Assembly: GCA_938073925.1 (NCBI GenBank)
Contig: CALJGH010000086.1
Coordinates: 1-6,428, forward strand
Reading direction: 5' to 3'
DNA length: 6,428 nucleotides
From: an uncultured Nitrospinaceae bacterium
Lineage (GTDB): Bacteria > Nitrospinota > Nitrospinia > Nitrospinales > VA-1
Each line of letters opens with the position of its first letter. Positions within the stretch are counted from its first letter, which is position 1. Shown piece by piece: positions 1 to 5,553 of this stretch. The notes under the pieces are model-generated. The model worked only from the letters and a program-made list of their open reading frames with translations, was not told where the DNA came from and ran no database searches. The position numbers were made by a program, and so were the translations under genes.

Positions 1-100
1 TTGTGAATTTTTGAACTCTGTTTCGCGCCAGGGTGGAATTATTTTTGTGAATCCGTATAATGCATTTCCTTAATTAATTTAACTCGCGATTGTTTAACGC
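1..100 (+). promoter_or_regulatory. Upstream region of the DUF2203 gene with a lone -10-like box
   Basis: A perfect TATAAT lies at 56-61, about 40 bases before ATG 101, but no acceptable -35 stands 16-18 bases upstream. TTGTGAAT occurs twice (1-8 and 46-53), the second copy directly before the -10 box; the copies are too short to call an operator. No part of a preceding gene could be recognised in these 100 bases. Confidence 0.22.
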
Positions 101-481
101 ATGCCTTCCAAAAAACTGTTTACCCTTGATGAAGCCAATGCATTTGTTCCTCAACTTCTGGATCTGGTTCCACGGATTCAAAATCTTTCTGTTTCTTTGA
201 ACAACGATTTCCCCGACATTAAAAATGCCAGAGAAAAAGCAAAATGGAATGGGGGTAGTGATCAGGGAGTGGATTATTTAAACGCGGTGTTAAAATATAA
301 TGACCTGATGCATAGGATAGAAGGAATGGGCTGTGAGGTTAAGGGAATCCGAGAGGGACTCGTTGATTTTCCTTCGCTGCGGGAGGGTAGGGAGGTGTAC
401 CTTTGTTGGCGGATGCCCGAAAAAGAAATCTTGTTCTGGCATGATCTCAATACAGGTTTTTCGGGTCGAAAACCTATTTAG
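101..481 (+). CDS. DUF2203 family protein, conserved unknown
   Basis: The 126-residue product is the usual size for the DUF2203 family, which occurs widely in bacteria and has no established function. The N-terminal signature FTLDEANAFVPQL (residues 7-19) and the C-terminal block carrying GLVDFP (86-91), GREVYLCWR (96-104), EILFWHD (109-115) and TGFSGRKPI (118-126) are the family hallmarks. The part in between (20-80) looks helical. No signal peptide or membrane segment is visible, so it should be cytoplasmic. ATG 101 is the first possible start because an in-frame TAA lies at 95-97; no Shine-Dalgarno-like sequence precedes it. The gene converges on the hisN-type gene and their ends overlap by 8 bases, so there is no room for a separate terminator between them. 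Family assignment is confident; role unknown. Confidence 0.9.
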   Translation: MPSKKLFTLDEANAFVPQLLDLVPRIQNLSVSLNNDFPDIKNAREKAKWNGGSDQGVDYLNAVLKYNDLMHRIEGMGCEVKGIREGLVDFPSLREGREVYLCWRMPEKEILFWHDLNTGFSGRKPI

Positions 482-485
482 GTTT
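454..485. terminator. Alternative hairpins spanning the convergent stop codons, possible terminator
   Basis: AGGTTT occurs at 454-459 and again at 480-485, with its complement AAACCT between them at 470-475. The middle arm can pair left, giving AGGTTTT/AAAACCT extended by two G-C pairs with one bulged T and a GGT loop. It can instead pair right, giving the 16-base palindrome 470-485 over both stop codons. Neither hairpin has a long T run behind it on either strand, so efficient intrinsic termination is doubtful. The position between convergent genes is what makes a terminator plausible. Confidence 0.35.
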
Positions 486-1259
486 GCTCTCCGCAAATAA
501 TTTCCGCACTTCCTTGACGATACTGGCATTGCCGACAATTGCTGTTCCTTGTTCAATGCTTGCTTGGTTGCCAGAGAAGTTTGCAAATTTCCCCCCTGCT
601 TCTTGCGCTAGGATTTTACATGGCGCGTAATCCCATATCTTAGCCAGAGGGTCGACCATAACATCCACTGAACCGCGGATTGCCATGAGGTGACCAAAAG
701 CGTCTGGATAGGTTCTTACTATTCCCGCCTCTTTATTTAATTGGTCGAACAGGAAGGTTTGCTTTTGTTGGCGAAAACAATACCTGTCGGCGACGGCAAC
801 GAAAGTTCCCTGAAGTTTTTTTTGCTTGGAAACTTTTAGCGGTTTGCCGTTTAAAAAAGCTCCTTTACCTTTAACAGCCCAGGCTGTTTCTTGCAGTGCG
901 GGAAGCTCTATGATTCCAAGTACCGGTTCCCCTTTATGTAGAAGGGATATTAGGGAAGCGAAAAGTGGCAGGCCTTGAATGAAGGAGCGTGTGCCATCCA
1001 CAGGGTCAATGGTCCAAACCCATTCTGCCTCGGCATTATGGTTGCCAAACTCTTCACCAATGATGCCGTGCTCAGGAAAATATTTTGAAATTTTTTTTCT
1101 CAATATTTCTTCCGCATTGCGATCAGCGATGGTGACAGGGCTAGCATCTGACTTCAGGTCTACCTGGTACTCACCGCGGTACCATTTTAGAATCTCAACT
1201 TTTGCAGGCTTCATAAAAGATAGGGCCTGATCTTTAACTTTTAATAAATCCATTTTCAT
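474..1259 (-). CDS. hisN: Histidinol-phosphatase, inositol-monophosphatase family (HisN type)
   Basis: This 261-residue cytoplasmic enzyme belongs to the Mg2+-dependent inositol monophosphatase fold. HisN members hydrolyse histidinol phosphate to histidinol, the penultimate step of histidine biosynthesis. Visible motifs in order are SDASPVTIADRNAE (37-50), GEEFG with metal ligand E69 (68-72), DPVDGTRSF with ligands D85 and D88 (85-93), and the late WD motif W209-D210 in IWDYAP, followed by the EAGG turn (220-223). All metal ligands are present and the length is normal, so it should be active. The SPVTIAD block and SFIQGLPLF after the DGT motif resemble HisN more than suhB-type inositol phosphatases, but a related substrate (inositol-1-phosphate or 3'-phosphoadenosine 5'-phosphate) cannot be excluded. 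ATG 1259 is chosen over the ATG two codons later because AGGG lies 10 bases upstream and an in-frame TAA (1263-1265) closes the frame. Confidence 0.88.
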   Translation of the reverse strand: MKMDLLKVKDQALSFMKPAKVEILKWYRGEYQVDLKSDASPVTIADRNAEEILRKKISKYFPEHGIIGEEFGNHNAEAEWVWTIDPVDGTRSFIQGLPLFASLISLLHKGEPVLGIIELPALQETAWAVKGKGAFLNGKPLKVSKQKKLQGTFVAVADRYCFRQQKQTFLFDQLNKEAGIVRTYPDAFGHLMAIRGSVDVMVDPLAKIWDYAPCKILAQEAGGKFANFSGNQASIEQGTAIVGNASIVKEVRKLFAESKPK

Positions 1260-1266
1260 TTTTTAT

Positions 1267-1273
1267 CTACCCT
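1267..1273 (-). promoter_or_regulatory. Probable ribosome binding site of the hisN-type gene
   Basis: On the minus strand the sequence AGGGTAG lies with its AGGG core 10 bases before the ATG at 1259. It is the most convincing Shine-Dalgarno match of the five genes in the window and favours the first of the two nearby ATG codons (1259 rather than 1253). Confidence 0.5.
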
Positions 1274-1327
1274 GTTTTTACCTACTAAAGGAACAGTTAG
1301 TGTTTCTGTTTCTAATGGAAAATAACA

Positions 1328-1355
1328 TTGCTTTAATTGCTGATTAAATTATAAT
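1328..1355 (+). promoter_or_regulatory. Predicted sigma70-type promoter for the FGE-like gene
   Basis: TTGCTT at 1328-1333 (-35) and a perfect TATAAT at 1350-1355 (-10) are separated by 16 bases in an AT-rich divergent intergenic region. Transcription would begin near 1362, giving a leader of about 40 bases before ATG 1403. A second TATAAT at 1373-1378 has no matching -35. The minus strand also reads TATAAT over 1348-1353, but I see no good -35 for it. Housekeeping-sigma consensus is assumed. Confidence 0.5.
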
Positions 1356-1357
1356 CA
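1341..1357. promoter_or_regulatory. Palindrome centred on the -10 box, possible operator
   Basis: TGATTA (1341-1346) and TAATCA (1352-1357) are perfect inverted arms separated by five A/T bases. The palindrome covers the -10 element of the predicted promoter, where a dimeric repressor could block transcription. It is short and AT-rich, so chance is a real alternative, and no regulator gene is present in the window. Confidence 0.28.
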
Positions 1358-1402
1358 ACGCTTTGAAATACTTATAATTGAACAATTTTTCTATGGTAGC
1401 CC

Positions 1403-2299
1403 ATGCGCGATAAGAATTTAATGTTTGGAGTCATTGCCTGTTTTGCCATTTCCATATTGCTTTTGCTCGTCATCATTTGGGAAATTAAAAAGTCCATTGA
1501 CCATGACGTGAGAGTACAACAAATGGCGAAAAAAACCAATGATGTGGCGGTTTCAGATAATCGCGATTTCAGCATCTACGAAACCTTCGTGGGGGATGAT
1601 GGTCGCGAAATGGTTCTGGTTCCAGAGGGAATTTTTTCCCGAGGTTCAGATTCAGGCGGGTACGATGAGAAGCCGGCTCAGGAAATTTATCTGGATGCGT
1701 TTTATATCGATAAATATGAGGTAAGCGTTAAGGAATATAATAAGTATAGAAAGGCCGCCAGTTATGTAAAACCTTCGGTGCCTTTTTTCCCAGGAGATCA
1801 TGCGATCATGGATGTACCCAGCCATGCTGTGGTGGGTGTCTCCTGGCATGATGCTACGAACTATTGCACTTGGGCCGGAAAACGGCTTCTTACGGAAGCG
1901 GAGTGGGAAAAAGCGGCAAGGGGAACGCATGGTCTCGATTTTCCTTGGGGAAATAAAATTCTACCAAAACGCGCCAACCTTGCGGGTACCGGCGATGGGT
2001 ATCCTTATATGGGCCCTGTTGGAAAATATCCGATGGGCAGGAGTGTTTATGGCATCTACGATATGTCAGGAAATGTGTCCGAATGGGTGAGCGATTTTTA
2101 TGATCAGTTTTACTATAAAACGGCTCCTATTATGAATCCTACCGGACCTGAAAAGGGCAAGAATCACGTTTTTAAGGGCGGTTCGTGGGATGCGAGGAGT
2201 GTAGACATTCGCACCTCTAAAAGATTTGCAGCAAGCCCGGGACGAAAAGACAGTATTCTAGGTTTCCGCTGCGGTCTTTCCAAAAAGGATAAAAAATAG
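1403..2299 (+). CDS. Membrane-anchored FGE/SUMF1-fold protein lacking the catalytic cysteines
   Basis: The 298-residue product starts with one membrane segment (about residues 7-27, preceded by R2 and K4 and followed by K29-K30), predicting a signal anchor with the rest outside the cytoplasm. Residues 65-292 form an FGE-sulfatase domain: MVLVPEGIFSRGS (70-82), FYIDKYEVSVKEY (100-112), VVGVSWHDATNYCTWAGKRL (143-162), TEAEWEKAARG (164-174), YDMSGNVSEWV (219-229), FKGGSW (257-262) and GFRCG (287-291). True formylglycine-generating enzymes use a Cys pair just after GGS; by ungapped register A264 and I269 stand there. The only domain cysteines, C155 and C290, match the structural disulfide that links the YC and GFRC segments in human FGE. 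A binding, structural or other enzymatic role is therefore likelier than sulfatase activation. ATG 1403 is the first start after an in-frame TAG (1397-1399). It is transcribed away from hisN. Confidence 0.92.
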   Translation: MRDKNLMFGVIACFAISILLLLVIIWEIKKSIDHDVRVQQMAKKTNDVAVSDNRDFSIYETFVGDDGREMVLVPEGIFSRGSDSGGYDEKPAQEIYLDAFYIDKYEVSVKEYNKYRKAASYVKPSVPFFPGDHAIMDVPSHAVVGVSWHDATNYCTWAGKRLLTEAEWEKAARGTHGLDFPWGNKILPKRANLAGTGDGYPYMGPVGKYPMGRSVYGIYDMSGNVSEWVSDFYDQFYYKTAPIMNPTGPEKGKNHVFKGGSWDARSVDIRTSKRFAASPGRKDSILGFRCGLSKKDKK

Positions 2300-2315
2300 C
2301 GAAGATCCTTCGCTA
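2297..2315 (-). terminator. Tight 8-bp hairpin at the FGE-like gene's stop codon; T run only on the minus strand
   Basis: TAGCGAAG (2297-2304) and CTTCGCTA (2308-2315) are perfect complements around a three-base loop, and the stem includes the TAG stop codon. An A-rich run (2282-2296) precedes it, so a minus-strand transcript would show the stem followed by six U, the form of an intrinsic terminator. On the plus strand only GCGACAGGTTTTATT follows, which is poor. It may therefore stop antisense transcription, or act on the plus strand as a 3' mRNA-stabilising stem that lets readthrough reach the next gene. Confidence 0.45.
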
Positions 2316-2331
2316 GCGACAGGTTTTATTG

Positions 2332-2420
2332 CTGGGATTATTCTTCCCGGCCGAACGAGCCTTTATTGTTTGCTTTCCTAGATGCTCCATCCCCTTGTGG
2401 TGGTGAATATTTAATCCCAG
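2332..2420 (+). repeat. Widely spaced 9-bp inverted repeat in the leader of the fusion gene
   Basis: CTGGGATTA (2332-2340) and TAATCCCAG (2412-2420) are perfect inverted copies 71 bases apart, in the 135-base gap before the fusion gene. In an mRNA they could close a long stem-loop ending 14 bases before the TTG start, close enough to affect ribosome access. I recognise no known riboswitch or leader-peptide pattern inside. The remainder of 2300-2434 shows no convincing promoter and only a 10-codon ATG frame (2382-2414) with no sign of being a gene. Confidence 0.35.
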
Positions 2421-2434
2421 TCTTTATTTGACGG

Positions 2435-5400
2435 TTGCACAAAGTGGTCCCCCGAAACTCTCAATTTTCCCGAGCTTGGATATTCCTGTTTTTTTTCGTT
2501 TCAGGTGCTACAGGCCTCATCTATGAGGTGGTGTGGACTCGTCTACTAACTTTGATAATGGGCAATACCCATTACTCCATAGCAACCGTTTTGACCGCTT
2601 TCATGGGTGGTTTGGCCCTAGGTAGTTTTTTCGGCGGGAAAATCATTGACCGTGCTTTTAATCCATTGGCAGCCTATGCCATTCTCGAAGCGGGTATTGG
2701 CATCTATTGCCTGCTCATTCCCTCGTTCATCGAGTTGGCCTTCCCTTTATTTCAATGGATTTATCTCAATCTCGGCGATTCTTATACACAAACCAGTCTG
2801 GTGCGATTTTTGGTCTGTGGTGTTTTATTGATTATTCCCGCTACTTTTATGGGAGCCACCTTACCCGTTCTCAGTAAATTCGTTTCCAGTGATGAAAGTT
2901 ATATAGGAAAAGATGTCGGCACCCTATACTCCATGAATACCTTTGGTGCGGTTGTTGGGGCCTGGGCATCTGCTTTTGTTTTTATGCGTTTGTTGGGTGT
3001 GCAGACAACGATAGGTGTGGCAGCAGCAGCAAATATTGGAATCGCAGCAGTCATTTACCTGTTATTCAAGCCACCCCTTAAAGAGCAGTTGCAACACTCA
3101 ACCTCTTTGGTCAAAGAACCCCCACTGGAAAAAAGCGAAGCTTTAATACTCTTAAGTTTTGCTGTTGCTGGGATGATCGCTCTTGTTTATCAGATGGCCT
3201 GGACAAGAATTTTATCACTGTTGCTGGGCTCTTCGGTTTACGCCTTCAGCCTCATTCTTACCGTTTTTATTTTGGGACTGGCATTGGGTACAGTGGTGGC
3301 TTCTCGCTGTCTCGCTAAGATGAGTAACTTAATTAAGTATTATGGTTTAAATCAAATAATAATTGGATTATCTTCTCTATCTATTATTCCTATCTTTGCT
3401 CGTATTCCTTTTTCCAATCGATGGATTTATGAGAACTGGGGGCAGCAATTTGACCTGATGCAAGTGGCCAATTTCCTGACCATTTTTGGACTTCTTTTTA
3501 TCCCAACATTTTTTATGGGTGCTCAGTTCCCAATCGTGATTAAGATCACGGCAACGAAGTTGGCGACGGTTGGAGAAAGTGTTGGCCGTACTTATGCCTG
3601 CAATACTTTTGGAACGATTATTGGTTCCTTTCTGGCGGGTTTTGTTTTCATCCCGCTATTAGGATTGCAGACAACAATTTTGACTGCGGTTTTTCTAAAT
3701 ATTCTTTTGGGAATGGCTCTTTTGATATTTGGGGCACAGCTCAGTTTTAACTGGAAGATGTATTTTTTACCTGGGGTATTCATTGTCTATCTGCTGGTTG
3801 CAAACGCATTAGATCCCTGGGATAAATCGGTTATTTCCAGTGGCTCCTTCATGCCATACCGAATTGGAGATTTAAAAGAAGCTGAGTTGAAAAAAAACAA
3901 GATCCTGTTTTTTAAAGAGGGGATGCATACAACAGTCACGACTGAGCTTTCTACTTCGGGAAATATCTTCCTGCGTGTGAATGGAAAAACCGATGCTTCT
4001 TTGGCATTGGATATGCGAACTCAATTGTTGTCTGGTTATCTGCCAATGCTGTTTCATATCAATCCAAAATCTGCTTTGGTGATAGGTCAAGGCAGTGGAA
4101 TTACATTGGGCGCGGTCGAACAGTTTCCGGTAGACAAAATAAATCTGGTTGAAATTTCCCCTGCGGTTATAGAAGGATCGCGATTTTTTGATCCATTCAA
4201 CCATGATGCACTCAATGACAAACGACTCACTGTGCTACTAGAAGATGGCCGTAATCATATTGCGTTATCAAACAATACTTATGATGTGATCGTTTCGGAG
4301 CCTTCTAATCCATGGATATCCGGGGTCGGAGCTTTGTTTACAGTTGATTTTTTCGAGTTACTGAAAAAACGATTAAATCCAGGGGGGCTGGCCTGTATTT
4401 GGGTTCATACAAATATGTCTCCAGATAATTTTAAATCCATCGTGCACTCGTTTACCGATAAATTCCCATTTGTGACGATGTGGGAATCTATCGCCGGGGA
4501 TGATTATCTGTTGATAGGCTCCGAAGAAGAATATGGGTTATCGTTTGAAAAAGCGCAAAAATATCTGGCCAATGAAATCACCGGAAAAGATTTTGCCGGA
4601 ATCGGTATCAGAAATGTTCCGGATTTGATGAGCTTGATGATCATGTCTCACGAAAAACTTGTGGAGTTCAGTAAAGATGCTCCATTGCATACTGATGATA
4701 ACTCGCTGCTGGAGTTTAATGCGCCGGAATACGTTTATAAAGATGAAAGAGATGTGCTGGTTCGGCAATTGACCCCCTTCATCCGTTTGCAGCCCGATTT
4801 TGTGAAGTTTGCAGATACTCAGGTGAAAATCGATGTAGGCAAAAGACTTGCGCAACTGGAAAGGTCGGAAAGTCAGATTGAGGAAATAAAACGCAAGGCT
4901 AAAATAACGATGTTGCTCGAACGGGCAGAAACAGCATTCAACGTGGGAGATATCACTCAAGCTCTGGCTTATTATAAAGAAGTTTTGGTGCTGGAGCCGC
5001 AGCATATTCTTGCTCATATGAATATGGGAAATGTTTATCAGGAGCTAAAACTGATTGATGAGGCGGAAAAGTCCTATTTGAATGCTCTCAAGGCAAATCC
5101 CTTCTACGTGTTCGGTAGTTTGGGTCTGGCACGCTTGTATATTTTTTCAGGTCAACCTGGCAAAGCTTTAAATACTCTAGAAAATACTCTTGCATGGTAC
5201 GATGGTGACCATGAGTTTAGCCTCTTTATGGGACTGGCCTATGCTTTTAAGAAGGATGCTCAGCGGGCTATTGAGGAATTTGAAAATTCACTGAAATTGA
5301 ACCCGGACTCGGCTTTGGCGCATTTTTATCTGGGGGTGCAGATTCAAAATAGCGCCCCATCCTCTTCTAGAAGACATTTGCAAACATTTCTGAGGCTGAC

Positions 5401-5464
5401 CAGAGATCAACCCGGGCAGTACAAACTGATTCAAAAAGCCGAAAAAATTTTAAAGAAGTTTTAA
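2435..5464 (+). CDS. Fused polytopic membrane / spermidine-synthase-like / TPR protein
   Basis: This 1009-residue protein has three parts. Residues 14-433 hold about 12 membrane helices in two homologous halves, of the type called fused MFS/spermidine synthase; a possible 13th helix lies at 442-458. Residues 487-770 are an aminopropyltransferase-like Rossmann domain: SALVIGQGSGITLGA (546-560), LVEISP with E573, LLEDGRNHI with D604-G605, and YDVIVSEPSNPW (616-627). Four TPRs of about 34 residues follow (822-958), then a degenerate fifth (959-992). The nucleotide-side motifs are kept, but the catalytic DSSDP of spermidine synthases reads SEPSNP (E622, N625) and the upstream YH pair reads TQ (529-530), so classical spermidine synthesis is doubtful. 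The start is non-ATG: an in-frame TGA at 2429-2431 leaves TTG 2435 or GTG 2444 before the first helix, and neither has a clear ribosome binding site. It may share transcription with its neighbours. Confidence 0.92.
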   Translation: MHKVVPRNSQFSRAWIFLFFFVSGATGLIYEVVWTRLLTLIMGNTHYSIATVLTAFMGGLALGSFFGGKIIDRAFNPLAAYAILEAGIGIYCLLIPSFIELAFPLFQWIYLNLGDSYTQTSLVRFLVCGVLLIIPATFMGATLPVLSKFVSSDESYIGKDVGTLYSMNTFGAVVGAWASAFVFMRLLGVQTTIGVAAAANIGIAAVIYLLFKPPLKEQLQHSTSLVKEPPLEKSEALILLSFAVAGMIALVYQMAWTRILSLLLGSSVYAFSLILTVFILGLALGTVVASRCLAKMSNLIKYYGLNQIIIGLSSLSIIPIFARIPFSNRWIYENWGQQFDLMQVANFLTIFGLLFIPTFFMGAQFPIVIKITATKLATVGESVGRTYACNTFGTIIGSFLAGFVFIPLLGLQTTILTAVFLNILLGMALLIFGAQLSFNWKMYFLPGVFIVYLLVANALDPWDKSVISSGSFMPYRIGDLKEAELKKNKILFFKEGMHTTVTTELSTSGNIFLRVNGKTDASLALDMRTQLLSGYLPMLFHINPKSALVIGQGSGITLGAVEQFPVDKINLVEISPAVIEGSRFFDPFNHDALNDKRLTVLLEDGRNHIALSNNTYDVIVSEPSNPWISGVGALFTVDFFELLKKRLNPGGLACIWVHTNMSPDNFKSIVHSFTDKFPFVTMWESIAGDDYLLIGSEEEYGLSFEKAQKYLANEITGKDFAGIGIRNVPDLMSLMIMSHEKLVEFSKDAPLHTDDNSLLEFNAPEYVYKDERDVLVRQLTPFIRLQPDFVKFADTQVKIDVGKRLAQLERSESQIEEIKRKAKITMLLERAETAFNVGDITQALAYYKEVLVLEPQHILAHMNMGNVYQELKLIDEAEKSYLNALKANPFYVFGSLGLARLYIFSGQPGKALNTLENTLAWYDGDHEFSLFMGLAYAFKKDAQRAIEEFENSLKLNPDSALAHFYLGVQIQNSAPSSSRRHLQTFLRLTRDQPGQYKLIQKAEKILKKF
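2474..3733 (+). repeat. Internal duplication of the membrane domain, 222-residue (666-base) offset
   Basis: Residues 14-211 and 236-433 of the fusion protein are two copies of a six-helix unit. GLIYEVVWTRLL (27-38) matches ALVYQMAWTRIL (249-260), IPATFMGATLP (134-144) matches IPTFFMGAQFP (356-366), NTFG recurs at 168 and 390, and LLGVQTT (186-192) matches LLGLQTT (408-414), all exactly 222 residues apart. At DNA level TGCAGACAAC recurs 666 bases apart (3000 and 3666). The two-fold layout is typical of transporter-like folds; here it shows an old tandem duplication within one gene. Confidence 0.85.
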
Positions 5465-5484
5465 TCCATTTACTAATATTAGGG

Positions 5485-5490
5485 TATACT
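5485..5490 (+). promoter_or_regulatory. Weak candidate -10 box for the anchored TPR gene
   Basis: TATACT at 5485-5490 lies in the 89-base gap between the fusion gene and the TPR gene, about 60 bases before its ATG. No good -35 stands 16-18 bases upstream, where the stop codon of the previous gene lies. The gap contains no visible terminator hairpin, so the TPR gene may simply be read through from upstream. Confidence 0.2.
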
Positions 5491-5553
5491 CTCAATTGAT
5501 AGAATCATGATCCTACCGGAAACATTATCCCGAATATTTGAAAGTCATATTTA

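Noticed and set aside
290..586. Minus-strand 98-codon frame across the convergent gene ends
   Set aside because: It overlaps two confidently identified genes and its translation shows no family pattern.
1393..1413. Six-codon ORF (ATG 1393 to TAA 1411) overlapping the start of the FGE-like gene
   Set aside because: It is very short, has no ribosome binding site and no leader-peptide-like codon content; chance explains it.
2177..2272. C-terminal FGE-fold region as a diversity-generating retroelement variable region
   Set aside because: FGE/C-type-lectin folds are common DGR targets, but there is no reverse transcriptase, no template repeat and no excess of AAY codons in the window.
1403..2299. 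EgtB-type ergothioneine synthase
   Set aside because: EgtB has an N-terminal DinB-like domain with a His triad for iron; here the N-terminus is only a membrane anchor and linker.
2382..2414. Ten-codon ORF with three consecutive GTG codons before the fusion gene
   Set aside because: No ribosome binding site and no coupling to the TTG start; too short to support.
3000..3675. DNA direct repeat TGCAGACAAC at 666-base spacing as a recombination site
   Set aside because: It is a remnant of the protein-level duplication of the membrane domain rather than a separate DNA element.
4538..5017. Minus-strand 159-codon open frame inside the fusion gene
   Set aside because: It lies opposite strongly recognisable aminopropyltransferase and TPR coding sequence and its product has no recognisable domain; a shadow frame.
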